NCBI GenBank assembly: GCA_959028445.1
Contig: CAUFRY010000008.1
Location: 1 to 64,000, forward strand
Origin: an uncultured Collinsella sp.
Lineage (GTDB): Bacteria; Actinomycetota; Coriobacteriia; Coriobacteriales; Coriobacteriaceae
DNA: 64,000 bases
Direction: 5' to 3'
Part shown: one piece after another, positions 1 through 8,208 of the stretch
Layout of the letters: each line of letters starts with the position of its first letter
Numbering within the stretch: the stretch's first letter is position 1
Notes under the pieces: generated by a model
Told to the model about the DNA's origin: nothing
Database searches by the model: none
Seen by the model: the letters and a program-made list of their open reading frames with translations, nothing else
Position numbers and translations under genes: made by a program

Positions 1-10
1 TACTCATGGA

Positions 11-47
11 AAAACCTCCCATTTCCCGATGTCCAAGAAATGGGAGG
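11..47 (-). terminator. Rho-independent terminator of the U32-rluA pair
   Basis: On the minus strand an 11-bp stem (CCTCCCATTTC against GAAATGGGAGG) is followed by a run of T residues. It lies just downstream of the pseudouridine synthase stop and so ends the leftward operon. Confidence 0.75.
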
Positions 48-73
48 CAGTTCACTGTCCCCATTGTGGTGGT

Positions 74-733
74 TTAGGGCTCCCAGGGGCAGGGGGCTTC
101 GATGTGGATGTGCTCGCCGGTTACGGGATGCGTGAAGGACACGCTGTGGGCGTGGAGCATCAGGCCGCAGGGGCGCGGCGTTCCGTACAGGTCGTCGCCA
201 ACCAGGGGATGATGCTCGCTTGCCAGGTGCACACGGATTTGGTGCTTGCGGCCGGTGAGCAACTCGACATCGATATACGAGCGCGCGGGCAGGCCACGAC
301 GGCTCTTAAGACGTTTGAGCACCTTCACGCGAGTTTGAGACGGCTTGCCGCTGGCGCCGACGCGCATCTTTCGGCTGTCGTGACGGTCGCGGGCGATGGG
401 CTTGTCGATGAGCTTCTCGTTCCAGTCGATCTTGCCCTCGGCCAGCGCCAGATAGTGCTTTTCGAAGGCGTGGTCGATCACCATCTGGTCAAAGGCGGGC
501 TGCGTCTGTTTGTCGAGCGAAAACAACACCACGCCGGTGGTGTTGCGGTCCAGGCGGTTGAGCGGCTGCATGTCGGTCGCGGCAAAGCCGTCACCCATCG
601 CCAGCAGCAGGTCGCTGGCGTAGTCGGTGAGCGTGCGCTCGCCGGTGCCGTCGCCGTGGACGATCATGCCGGCGGGCTTGTCGATGGCCATGAGCCAGGC
701 GTCGCAGTAAAGGACTTGAGGTTCTTCGTTCAC
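74..733 (-). CDS. RluA-family pseudouridine synthase
   Basis: A 219-residue protein of the RluA family, which isomerises uridine to pseudouridine in rRNA or tRNA in the cytoplasm. The family signature with the catalytic aspartate is visible as NRLDRNTTGV near residue 60, preceded by an IDKPAGMIVHG segment and followed by a GRKHQIRVHL block near residue 160. It has no N-terminal S4 domain, so it is the short form. The start is GTG at 733 with a GAAAGG ribosome-binding site 7 bases upstream. It begins 15 bases after the stop of the U32 gene on the same strand, so the two are probably co-transcribed; both families act on RNA. The substrate position cannot be told from sequence. Confidence 0.9.
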   Translation of the reverse strand: MNEEPQVLYCDAWLMAIDKPAGMIVHGDGTGERTLTDYASDLLLAMGDGFAATDMQPLNRLDRNTTGVVLFSLDKQTQPAFDQMVIDHAFEKHYLALAEGKIDWNEKLIDKPIARDRHDSRKMRVGASGKPSQTRVKVLKRLKSRRGLPARSYIDVELLTGRKHQIRVHLASEHHPLVGDDLYGTPRPCGLMLHAHSVSFTHPVTGEHIHIEAPCPWEP

Positions 734-748
734 GTGTAAGCCTTTCGG

Positions 749-3241
749 TTAGCTGATTCCCACAAACATGCAGCCCGAGGTCGCCCCGCGCAGGCGGGCG
801 GCGGGCTTGCGGCCGGCCTGCGCTGCTTCGACGGCACGACGGACGCGGGCGACGGCACGGCCCACCTCATCCGCCTCGAGCAGCGTTCCGTCCACCATGA
901 GACGACGCACGCCGGCATCGAGCAGCTGAGCAACCTGCGGCGTGAGGTCGATGGGGTAGGCATCGTACAGGCGAGAGCGGCCGTGAGTGTCGGTGCGGAC
1001 GGGCATGACCTTGCCGTCGATATTCTTGAGCGAGAGCTTGCGGGCACGCAGGCGGCAGTTGGCACAATCGTGGATGCAGCCGTTGGCAACCTGCAGAATG
1101 CAATGCTCGCTCGTCATGACGCGCGGGCGGCCAAAGACGGTGATGCCCAGAGCCGCGGGCGCGGTGGCGCCGAGCGAGACAATCTCGTCGAGCGTGATCT
1201 CGGGCGAGAGCCAAAACGCACCGGCTCCGCGCTCGGCAAGCGCCTCCATGCAGGGCGTGTTGTGCACCGGCAGGCAAGAGCGAATCTCGGCCGTGGCGCC
1301 GGCATGCGCGGCTACGGCGAGCTCGGAGATATTGCCGACGGCGACGGTGGCTCCGGCATTGATCCAGGGATCGACGCGCTCGTGGTCGACGGTGCGGCAG
1401 ACCTCGTCGAGTACGGGCACGATACCCTGCTCAAATGCATCGGCAGGGGAGAGTCCGACAGTCTCGAGCGCGTCGGTGGTCATATAGATGCGCGCGGCGC
1501 CCTCGGCGCGAGCTGCCTCGGCGGCTTCGAGCGTGGTGACGGTGGCGCAGATATGCGGCTCGTCGCGGTAATGCTCGGGCATGGCGTGCGTACATTTGTC
1601 GAGTACCGGCAACTCAAGCGTTTTCGCGCGCTCCTCGTACGGCGCCAGAATGGCCTCCTCCAATGCTTTACAGGCGGCGGCGCGCACCTTGTGCACGGCG
1701 GAGAAGCCCATACCGCAGCCGGCGTCGAGCGAAACGTCAAAGCTCGCGGCCTCAAAGGGCGAGGAGCCCATGCGGCCTACATGCTCAACCAGATCGGACG
1801 CTTCGACGGCGCGGGTCTTGGCGGCCTCGACGGTAAAGCCGGTCGCAGCGGCAGCGAGCGTGGGGTCGTCGCAGCAGGTGAGCGTCACGGTAAACGGCTC
1901 GCCCAGACGCGCCACGACGGTCACGTCTACGGCGCGGCGGCGCAGCACGTCGCGCTTGAGCGCGGCGCCGGCAGCGTCGATGGCGCGCTGGCTGCGGATG
2001 ACGCGCACGCGGCAGCCTTCGGGCATGCTGCGAGGCACGCGGCACTCGATGATGTCGCCGGCGGCGGCATCATCGGCAGCGATAGTGGTTAGGAACTGGT
2101 CGAACTCGTCGTCGTGGCGAAGTTCCAACAGGTCGCCCTTGCCCACGGGCTCAAACAACTCAACGCGGGCGATGGCGGCGCGGCGACGACGGTCGTCGGG
2201 CTTGAGCCCACGCACGTCGCGGTTGGCCAGACGGCTGCCCAGCACCGTGCCCACGATCTGGCCGCGGTTGTTGGAACGCTCATAGCTCATCATCTCGTCG
2301 CCCGAGGTGCCGTCCTGATAGGCGTGCGTAAAGTCGCGGTTAAAGCAGCGCTTGAGTTGGCGCTGGCGAGCGGCGTCCTCGTCCTTATCTACGGCGACCC
2401 CGGCCAGCATGTCATCAATCTGATGACGATACACATCAACGATGGAATACACGTAGTCGGGCGCCTTCATGCGGCCCTCGAGCTTGAGCGATGCGGCGCC
2501 GGCGTTATACAGACGGCGAACGAGCTGCGAAGTGTTGGTGTCACGCGGGCATAGAGCGCGCTCGCGACCGGCAGGGGAGAGCGTGCGACCGTTCTCGTCG
2601 ATCAGCTCGTAAGGCAGGCGACAGGGCTGAGCGCACATGCCGCGGTTGGCCGAGCGGCCCGCCATGGCAAAGCTCGAAAGCAGGCACAGGCCCGAGTAGC
2701 AAAAGCAGATGGCGCCGTGGCTAAAGACCTCCAGGTCAACGTCGGGCGCGGCATCGTGAATGGCGGCAATCTCGTCGATGGAAAGCTCGCGCGAGAGGGT
2801 CACGCGGTCGGCGCCCTGCTCGCGGCACCAGATGGTCCCGCGGTCGTCATGGATGTTCGCCTGGGTCGAGATATGTGTCTCGATGTCGGGCATGGTGCGC
2901 TTGACCTCAAAGAACAGACCCCAGTCCTGGATAATGAAGGCATCGGCGCCCAGCGTGGAGCAGCGGTGGATGAGTTGCAGCGCATCGCTCATCTCGGACT
3001 GCTTGATGACGATGTTGACCGTGACGTAGACGCGCGATCCGGCCAGGTGCGCAGCGCGGCAGGCCTGCTCAAAGGCCTCGTCGGTAAAGTTCGTTGCCTT
3101 GCGGCGGGCGTTGAAGCTGCCCATGCCGCAGTAGATGGCGTCTGCCCCGGCGGCGAGTGCGGCGGCAAAGGGCTCGGGCCCTCCGGCGGGGGCCAAGAGC
3201 TCGGGTCTGCGGTTGGTGGTTCGACTGGCGGTTGCGATCAT
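749..3241 (-). CDS. U32 family protein (peptidase U32 / RNA hydroxylation type), long form
   Basis: An 830-residue member of the U32 family. The N-terminal TIM-barrel-type signature ELLAPAGGPEPFAAALAAGA is followed by the cysteine-rich U32 core around residues 170-215 (FSHGAICFCYSG, then CAQPC). The rest matches the long architecture with a C-terminal extension containing further cysteines near residue 730 (CIHDCANCRLR), compatible with an iron-sulfur site. Family members such as RlhA and TrhP are needed for 5-hydroxylation of cytidine or uridine in 23S rRNA or tRNA; others are annotated as collagenase-like peptidases. An RNA-modifying role is favoured here because it is followed at once by an RluA-type enzyme. 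The ATG start at 3241 has AAAGGCAGG upstream. A second, shorter U32 gene lies at 47796. Confidence 0.9.
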   Translation of the reverse strand: MIATASRTTNRRPELLAPAGGPEPFAAALAAGADAIYCGMGSFNARRKATNFTDEAFEQACRAAHLAGSRVYVTVNIVIKQSEMSDALQLIHRCSTLGADAFIIQDWGLFFEVKRTMPDIETHISTQANIHDDRGTIWCREQGADRVTLSRELSIDEIAAIHDAAPDVDLEVFSHGAICFCYSGLCLLSSFAMAGRSANRGMCAQPCRLPYELIDENGRTLSPAGRERALCPRDTNTSQLVRRLYNAGAASLKLEGRMKAPDYVYSIVDVYRHQIDDMLAGVAVDKDEDAARQRQLKRCFNRDFTHAYQDGTSGDEMMSYERSNNRGQIVGTVLGSRLANRDVRGLKPDDRRRRAAIARVELFEPVGKGDLLELRHDDEFDQFLTTIAADDAAAGDIIECRVPRSMPEGCRVRVIRSQRAIDAAGAALKRDVLRRRAVDVTVVARLGEPFTVTLTCCDDPTLAAAATGFTVEAAKTRAVEASDLVEHVGRMGSSPFEAASFDVSLDAGCGMGFSAVHKVRAAACKALEEAILAPYEERAKTLELPVLDKCTHAMPEHYRDEPHICATVTTLEAAEAARAEGAARIYMTTDALETVGLSPADAFEQGIVPVLDEVCRTVDHERVDPWINAGATVAVGNISELAVAAHAGATAEIRSCLPVHNTPCMEALAERGAGAFWLSPEITLDEIVSLGATAPAALGITVFGRPRVMTSEHCILQVANGCIHDCANCRLRARKLSLKNIDGKVMPVRTDTHGRSRLYDAYPIDLTPQVAQLLDAGVRRLMVDGTLLEADEVGRAVARVRRAVEAAQAGRKPAARLRGATSGCMFVGIS

Positions 3242-3336
3242 ATCCTGCCTTTCAAAATGCTCAGATACTCAAAAGTATAGTGGCGCCGTCGCGATGGACG
3301 ATGCCCGCAGCCTAAGCAGGACAAAGTTCAGGCAAA

Positions 3337-3404
3337 ACTGATCCCTTTTCCTCCGTCCCCAAGGGACCACGTGATCCGAAGGGGACGGAGGAAAAGGGAT
3401 CAGT
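3337..3404. repeat. Perfect 24-bp inverted repeat in the U32-ridA gap
   Basis: The 364-base gap between the divergent U32 and ridA genes holds a perfect 24-bp inverted repeat, left arm 3337-3360 and right arm 3381-3404, with a 20-base loop. The arms contain TTTTCCTCCGTCCCC. A close half copy sits at 4071-4092 downstream of ridA. No coding frame uses it. The remainder of the gap (about 3405-3600) is AT-richer and probably carries the ridA promoter; a GATAAT hexamer is seen near 3479, but no convincing -35 box. Confidence 0.85.
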
Positions 3405-3605
3405 ATTCGGGCGCGTTGCCGGTCACGCCGTTCATCGGCCCGTACGCGCCGTTGGGCGATAAAATATTCTCGCAATGTGATAATAATCTTGCACCGCGCA
3501 AAATCATCCCCTACTATCCCAATCAAGCGCGGTGTTCAGACCGAACTGTGCCTCCCGGTGCGAACGCCGCGCTCACGCTCTCTATTTGATCGTAAGGAGA
3601 AAAAC

Positions 3606-3983
3606 ATGAGCAAGACCGTCGTGTCTTCCGATAACGCACCCGCAGCCATCGGCCCGTATTCCCCCGGCATCCAGACCGGCAACATGGTGTTCCTGTCCGG
3701 CCAGCTGGGCATCGACTCCGCAACCGGCAAGATGCCCGAGGGCGTCGAGGCCCAGGCTAAGCAGTCCCTTGCTAACGTCGAGGCGCTGCTGACCGCTGCC
3801 GGCGCCACCTTTGCCGATGTCGTCAAGACCACGGTCTACCTGGCCGACATCGCCGACTTCGCTGCCGTGAACGAGATCTACGCTTCCAAGTTCGAGGCTC
3901 CGTTCCCCGCGCGCAGCGCTTTCCAGGTTGCCGCCCTTCCGGCCGGCGGTCTGGTTGAGATCGAGGTCGTCGCCGCTCTCTAA
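3606..3983 (+). CDS. ridA: RidA family reactive enamine/imine deaminase
   Basis: A 125-residue RidA/YjgF/UK114 protein. These trimeric cytosolic enzymes hydrolyse reactive enamine and imine intermediates released by PLP-dependent dehydratases, giving ketoacids and ammonia. Diagnostic segments are AIGPYSPGIQ near residue 12, VFLSGQLGID near residue 26, and the C-terminal PARSAFQVAALPAGGLVEIE, which carries the conserved arginine and glutamate. ATG at 3606 follows GTAAGGAG; upstream codons in the same frame have no family similarity. It is monocistronic, ending in a terminator at 4013. The window also encodes a PLP lyase (ygeX) whose product passes through an aminoacrylate-type intermediate, the kind of compound RidA clears; the functional link is an inference. 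Confidence 0.93.
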   Translation: MSKTVVSSDNAPAAIGPYSPGIQTGNMVFLSGQLGIDSATGKMPEGVEAQAKQSLANVEALLTAAGATFADVVKTTVYLADIADFAAVNEIYASKFEAPFPARSAFQVAALPAGGLVEIEVVAAL

Positions 3984-4012
3984 GGCGTTGGCAACAACTA
4001 AACATGACATGC

Positions 4013-4051
4013 AAAAAGACCCTGCAGCGCGTGTGAACTGCAGGGTCTTTT
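4013..4051 (+). terminator. Rho-independent terminator of ridA
   Basis: The stem AAAAGACCCTGCAG pairs with CTGCAGGGTCTTTT around a 10-base loop and ends in T residues, 29 bases after the ridA stop. The A/T tails make it usable on both strands. Confidence 0.85.
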
Positions 4052-4070
4052 GTCAGGCGATGCGGCAAAA

Positions 4071-4101
4071 TGATCCGTTTTCCTCCGTCCCCAAGGGATC
4101 A
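4071..4101. repeat. Half copy of the 3337-3404 palindrome
   Basis: Bases 4071-4092 match the left arm of the 3337-3404 inverted repeat with one mismatch (TGATCCG instead of TGATCCC). They are followed directly by AAGGGATCA, which pairs with the start of the arm. The element lies between the ridA terminator and the convergent regulator gene. Confidence 0.7.
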
Positions 4102-4106
4102 GCGGG

Positions 4107-4769
4107 TTAGCCCTCCTTGCGGACTTTTTGCAGGTAGCGGTAGACGCTGGGCTCCGAGATGCCCAACGCGGTGGCGGCGCAGGCCACGGCACCCTTGAGC
4201 ATGAACACCCCGTTGCCGTTGAGGTGGCGAATGACGTCCACGCGGTCGCTCTGACCAAGCGACGCTACATCCAGCCCGCGCGCGCTCAGCAGCTCGGCAA
4301 TGCTGCGATCGATGAGCTCCTGCGTGGATTCCGAAAGGCTTTCGACCTCAATGGAAGCGGGCTCCGCCTGCCTCGGCGCAGCGTCGAAGCACGCCATGAG
4401 CTGCTGCGCCATGGCGTTGATGGAGCGCACGGTCGAGAGGTCGGTGTTGACGCAGAGCATACCGACAATCTCGTCATTCTCGCGGATAAAGTACGTCGCC
4501 GACTCCAACGTCTTGCCACCGGCACCGCGCCCCTCGTAGCCCGTAATAAACGGCAGGTCGCGATACTTGGCGTCGTGCATGATCTTGAGTGCCAGGTCGG
4601 TGGCGGGACCGCCGACCTTGCGGCCGCTCACGATGCCGTTGCGGATATCGACGATGGCGTGGTCGGGATCCGAGAAATCGTGCAGCACGATTTCGCTGTT
4701 TTTGCCGAGTATCTGCTCCAGGAAATCGACCATCGGCAAAAAGCGACGTACGGTCTCGTTCACGGGCAA
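4107..4769 (-). CDS. YheO-like PAS / helix-turn-helix transcriptional regulator (permease side)
   Basis: A 220-residue regulator with the two-domain layout of the YheO/DauR group: a PAS-like sensor (about residues 10-115, with NSEIVLHDFSDPDHAIVDIRNG and a GRKVGGP segment) and a C-terminal helix-turn-helix (about 160-220, ending GISEPSVYRYLQKVRKEG). It is transcribed away from the purine permease across a 345-base gap, so it probably controls that operon and itself. A second protein of the same family occupies the equivalent divergent position in front of ygeX (22417-23070). Both keep the HD-x-nGxVSGRK core, but their sequences are clearly distinct, so they probably answer to different ligands. 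The ligand is unknown; a purine or a breakdown product is the obvious candidate. The ATG at 4769 is preceded by AAAGGAG. Confidence 0.88.
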   Translation of the reverse strand: MPVNETVRRFLPMVDFLEQILGKNSEIVLHDFSDPDHAIVDIRNGIVSGRKVGGPATDLALKIMHDAKYRDLPFITGYEGRGAGGKTLESATYFIRENDEIVGMLCVNTDLSTVRSINAMAQQLMACFDAAPRQAEPASIEVESLSESTQELIDRSIAELLSARGLDVASLGQSDRVDVIRHLNGNGVFMLKGAVACAATALGISEPSVYRYLQKVRKEG

Positions 4770-4956
4770 CTCCTTTTGGTTCTATCGAAGTGTTCATAAC
4801 AATTTTTTATCATGGTAACACGCTGCTCATCATCTCGTATATCCGCAGGTACATTGCGTAATACAGACGAACGGTAGGAATTTAGCGGTAAACGGTCGAC
4901 CAAAAGAAAAGTAAGATGTTATTTTGATCAGACACTTTCCTGACCTGCGGAAATGC

Positions 4957-5019
4957 GTTATCTCAGCTGAAGAATAGTCTGATAACAAAAAATTATTATT
5001 GAGAATGAGAATCATCTTT
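4957..5019 (+). promoter_or_regulatory. Regulatory region between YheO-like regulator and permease
   Basis: The gap 4770-5114 is much AT-richer than its surroundings. It holds an inverted repeat, GTTATC at 4957-4962 with GATAAC at 4981-4986 (extended by AG/CT), a plausible dimer operator. At 5001-5019 lies GAGAATGAGAATCATCTTT, which resembles a Fur-type box in about 14 of 19 positions. No purine-riboswitch core was recognised. Exact promoter boxes could not be assigned with confidence. Confidence 0.4.
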
Positions 5020-5114
5020 AATACGATATGCAACGAAGGCACAACCTCAACCCCGCACTGCGTCACAATAGAGCGTTAGATGCGAAAACAACTATTTCGA
5101 GGATTGGTGGTCAA

Positions 5115-6509
5115 ATGACCCAGGAGACGGTTACGAACGGCACTGAAGCCCTGTTTACTCGTGAAGGCATGCCTCCCGTTAAGGAAATGATCCCGTGTGC
5201 CCTTCAGCACGTACTGGCTTCGTTTGCCGGTATCATCACCCCGGCGGTCATCATGGCCGGCGTCTACGGCTTTAATAGCCAGCAGAGCACCGACATCATT
5301 CAGGTTGCGCTCATTCTTTCGGCAATCGACACGGCCCTTCAGGCCTTCGCTCCCTTCCGTCGCATCGGCGGCGGCCTGCCCATCGTCATGGGCGTTTCGT
5401 TCGCGTTCCTGCCGGCCCTGCAGGCCATGGGTGCCTCGGGCTTTAGCTTTGGTGCGCTGCTGGGTGGCGAGATTGTCGGCGGTGCCGTCGCGGTCCTCTT
5501 TGGTTTGGCCTACAGCAAGATTAAGTGGCTGTTCCCGCCCGTCGTGACCGGTACGGTCATCTTCTCCATTGGCGTCTCTCTCTATCCCACGGCCGTCAAG
5601 TATATGGCCGGCGGTATGGGTACGCCGCTGTGGGGCACCCCGCAGGCCTGGTGCGTCGCTCTTATCACCTTCGCCGTGGTCTTTGCGCTCGCCAACTTTG
5701 GCAAGGGCACGCTCAAGCTGGGATCTGTGTTCTTTGGCATGATCGTTGGCATGATCGTCTCCATCCCCTTTGGCATGATCGACTTCTCCAGCGTCGCCAC
5801 CGCTCAGGTCTTCGCCCTTCCCAAGCTCATGCCCTACGCACTCGAGTTTGATCCCGAGGTCTGCATTACCCTCGCCGTCGTGTTCCCCATGGTTGCCATC
5901 CAGGTTATCGGTGACGTTTCCGCCGCCTGCCTGGGCTCCATCGACCGTATGCCCACCGAGCGCGAGCTCTCCGGCGCTATCGTGTCCCAGGGCCTCACCT
6001 CTATGGTCGGTGGCCTGCTGGGCGGTCTTCCCACCAGCGCCCTTGGCCAGAACGTGGGCATCATCTGCTCCAACAAGGTCGTCAACAAGTGGGTCTTTGT
6101 GATTATTGCGGCCGTCTTTGCCATCGCCGGTCTGTTCCCGCAGCTCTCTGCCGTCCTTTCCGCTATCCCGCAGCCCGTCATCGGCGGCGCGACCGTCGGT
6201 GTCTTTGGCACCATCACCATGAACGGCGTGCGCATGTTCACCCGCGAGGGCCTCACGCAGCGCACTACCACCATCGTCGGTACCTCCGTCGTCTTTGGCC
6301 TGGGTATCTGGATGGCCAGCGGTTGCCTTGCCGGCGAGGGTATGCCCGCCTGGGTGTCCACCGTCATCGGCTCCAATGCCGTAACTCCCACTGCCATCAT
6401 GGCCATTGTCCTTAACCTGATCCTTCCGCAGACGCCGGTCGTGGCTCAACACATCGATGCTGCCAAGGACGCTGCCGTGGATCTGGTCTTGCCCGAGAGC
6501 AAGAAGTAA
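5115..6509 (+). CDS. NCS2-family purine (xanthine/uric acid) permease
   Basis: A 464-residue nucleobase:cation symporter-2 protein with about 12-14 hydrophobic segments, located in the cytoplasmic membrane. Family features are the N-terminal LQHVLASFAGIITPAVIMAG segment and the late block PQPVIGGATVGVFGTITMNG, which match the conserved helices lining the substrate site. It would import xanthine, uric acid or a related purine with protons or sodium. The substrate is inferred from its place at the head of the ssnA-ygfK-xdhD arm; uracil permeases share the fold. The start at 5115 was chosen because similarity begins there, although the ribosome-binding site is weak; 5028 is an alternative in frame. 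It is divergent from the YheO-like regulator and separated from ssnA by 195 bases rich in hairpins. Confidence 0.9.
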   Translation: MTQETVTNGTEALFTREGMPPVKEMIPCALQHVLASFAGIITPAVIMAGVYGFNSQQSTDIIQVALILSAIDTALQAFAPFRRIGGGLPIVMGVSFAFLPALQAMGASGFSFGALLGGEIVGGAVAVLFGLAYSKIKWLFPPVVTGTVIFSIGVSLYPTAVKYMAGGMGTPLWGTPQAWCVALITFAVVFALANFGKGTLKLGSVFFGMIVGMIVSIPFGMIDFSSVATAQVFALPKLMPYALEFDPEVCITLAVVFPMVAIQVIGDVSAACLGSIDRMPTERELSGAIVSQGLTSMVGGLLGGLPTSALGQNVGIICSNKVVNKWVFVIIAAVFAIAGLFPQLSAVLSAIPQPVIGGATVGVFGTITMNGVRMFTREGLTQRTTTIVGTSVVFGLGIWMASGCLAGEGMPAWVSTVIGSNAVTPTAIMAIVLNLILPQTPVVAQHIDAAKDAAVDLVLPESKK

Positions 6510-6526
6510 CCAATTCGGTGCTATTC

Positions 6527-6604
6527 GTCGGTGGACGCATCGCCTCGTCCGCCGACGTCATGCGGCGCCAAGCCGCACTTCAAAGGGTTTGTCCCTTTGG
6601 TGAA
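6527..6604 (+). other. Three hairpins between permease and ssnA
   Basis: The spacer has successive inverted repeats: GTCGGTGGACG at 6527-6537 with CGTCCGCCGAC at 6546-6556, TGCGG/CCGCA at 6561-6577, and TTCAAAGGG/CCCTTTGGTGAA at about 6580-6604. None ends in a T run. They may stabilise or process the transcript or attenuate downstream expression. Confidence 0.5.
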
Positions 6605-6704
6605 GCGTTGACGGGAGAGGGCCCGTTTCCGGTGTAGGCCGGCGCTTCGCACTCCGCCATGTCAGAGGTGTCAAACCCCGCCTCTGATGTCGAAGGGAGC
6701 ATCC

Positions 6705-8060
6705 ATGCTTCTGGTCGCTAACGGTTCCGTCTTTACCCGCAACGCTCAGGCCCCGTTCATTCCAAACGGTGCGGTCGCCATTGACGGAGATACGATCGTC
6801 GAAGTGGGCCCCGAGTGCGAGCTCAAGGCCAAGTACCCGGATGCCGAGTACGTCGACGCCCAGGGCAACCTCATCATGCCCGGACTTATCAACTGCCACA
6901 CCCACATCTACTCGGGTCTGGCCCGCGGCCTTGCCATTAAGGGCTGCAACCCCACTAACTTCCTGGAGAATCTTGAGCAGCAGTGGTGGAAGATCGACGA
7001 CAACCTGACACTCGACGGCACCAAGGCCAGCGCCTACGCCACGATTCTTGACTCCATCCGCGATGGCGTCACCACGATCTTCGATCACCATGCGAGCTTC
7101 TGTGAGATCCCGGGAAGCCTCTTTACCATTAAGGATGCAGCTCAGGAGCTGGGCATGCGTTCGTGCCTGTGCTACGAGGTCTCCGACCGTCGCGGTCAGG
7201 AAAAGTGCGACCAGGCCATTGCCGAGAACGCCGAATTTGCCCAGTGGGCCGCCAAGGAGCGTCGCGATAACGACAACCACATGATCGCCGCCATGTTTGG
7301 CGGTCACGCCACCTTTACGCTGTCGGACGAGACCATGGACAAGATGGCCGAGGCCAACAACGGCTTGACCGGCTTCCACATCCATGTGTGCGAGGGCATG
7401 AACGACGTGTGGGACTCCCGCCTCAACCGCGGCGGCATCAGTCCCGTCGAGCGCCTGCTGCAGCACAACCTGCTGGGTCCCGACACCATGCTGGGTCACT
7501 GCATCCATGTGACGCCTGCCGAGATGGATATCGTCAAGGAGTCCGGCACCTGGCTCGTCAACAACCCCGAATCCAATATGGGCAACGCCGTGGGCTGCGC
7601 CCCCGTGCTCGAGTTCTTCCGCCGCGGCATTCCCGTGTGCATGGGCACCGACGCCTACACCCACGATATGCTCGAGAGCCTTAAGGTCTTCCTGATCATT
7701 CAGCGCCACAACGCCGCCATGCCCAACGTGGGCTGGTGCGAGGCCATGACGATGCTGTTCGAGAACAACGCCAAGATGGCGAGCAAGTACTTCGATCGCA
7801 AGCTCGGCGTGCTCGAGGCCGGCGCTGCCGCCGACGTCATCGTTATGGACTACAAGCCCTTTACGCCGCTGAGCGAGGAGAACATCGACGGCCACATGCT
7901 CTTTGGCATGATGGGCAAAAACTGCCGCACCACCATCATCAACGGCCGCGTCCTGTACAAGGATCGCGAGTTCGTTGGCATTGATGAGGACAAGATCAAC
8001 GCGTGGACCATGGCTGAGTCCAAGAAGCTCTGGAGCACGCTCAACGATCGCACCTACTAA
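6705..8060 (+). CDS. ssnA: SsnA-type amidohydrolase (aminohydrolase of purine catabolism)
   Basis: A 451-residue metal-dependent amidohydrolase of the SsnA group, found with selenium-dependent molybdenum hydroxylases. The first metal-binding motif is NCHTH with H65 and H67; further ligands lie in the histidine near residue 225 (FHIHV), GHCIHV near 265, and GTDAYTHD near 315. Relatives deaminate or open guanine-like rings. In the uric acid/purine degradation cluster described for gut anaerobes, ssnA is one of the genes needed for ring breakdown; its precise substrate here is inferred. ATG at 6705 follows GAAGGGAG by 5 bases; a longer start at 6687 lacks support. It lies in the permease-ssnA-ygfK-ferredoxin-xdhD array, all on the plus strand. 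Confidence 0.92.
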   Translation: MLLVANGSVFTRNAQAPFIPNGAVAIDGDTIVEVGPECELKAKYPDAEYVDAQGNLIMPGLINCHTHIYSGLARGLAIKGCNPTNFLENLEQQWWKIDDNLTLDGTKASAYATILDSIRDGVTTIFDHHASFCEIPGSLFTIKDAAQELGMRSCLCYEVSDRRGQEKCDQAIAENAEFAQWAAKERRDNDNHMIAAMFGGHATFTLSDETMDKMAEANNGLTGFHIHVCEGMNDVWDSRLNRGGISPVERLLQHNLLGPDTMLGHCIHVTPAEMDIVKESGTWLVNNPESNMGNAVGCAPVLEFFRRGIPVCMGTDAYTHDMLESLKVFLIIQRHNAAMPNVGWCEAMTMLFENNAKMASKYFDRKLGVLEAGAAADVIVMDYKPFTPLSEENIDGHMLFGMMGKNCRTTIINGRVLYKDREFVGIDEDKINAWTMAESKKLWSTLNDRTY

Positions 8061-8074
8061 TTACAAGTAGATTC

Positions 8075-8191
8075 ACGCGCGCCGGATGTTTCGCCGCATC
8101 CGACGCGCGTATAGGCGACCTCCGCGGGGTCGCCGGCGCTGTGCTAGCGCTACACCGTATTTGCGCCCGCCGCGCGGTCTCGCCGGGCGTT
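8075..8191 (+). other. Run of four hairpins between ssnA and ygfK
   Basis: The 148-base spacer is almost wholly made of inverted repeats: ACGCGCGCCGGATG with CATCCGACGCGCGT (8075-8110), GGCGACC/GGTCGCC (8114-8133), GCGCT/AGCGC (about 8137-8150) and a GCCCG/CGGGC pair (about 8164-8191). There is no T tract. An RNase-processing or stability role is likelier than termination, since the downstream genes belong to the same pathway. Confidence 0.55.
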
Positions 8192-8208
8192 ACAGAGAGG
8201 AGCTCACT

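Noticed and set aside
29..739. 236-codon plus-strand frame at the left end
   Set aside because: Antisense to the pseudouridine synthase, which carries its catalytic motif on the minus strand.
4770..5114. Purine riboswitch upstream of the permease
   Set aside because: I could not find the conserved three-way-junction core; the region shows simple inverted repeats instead.
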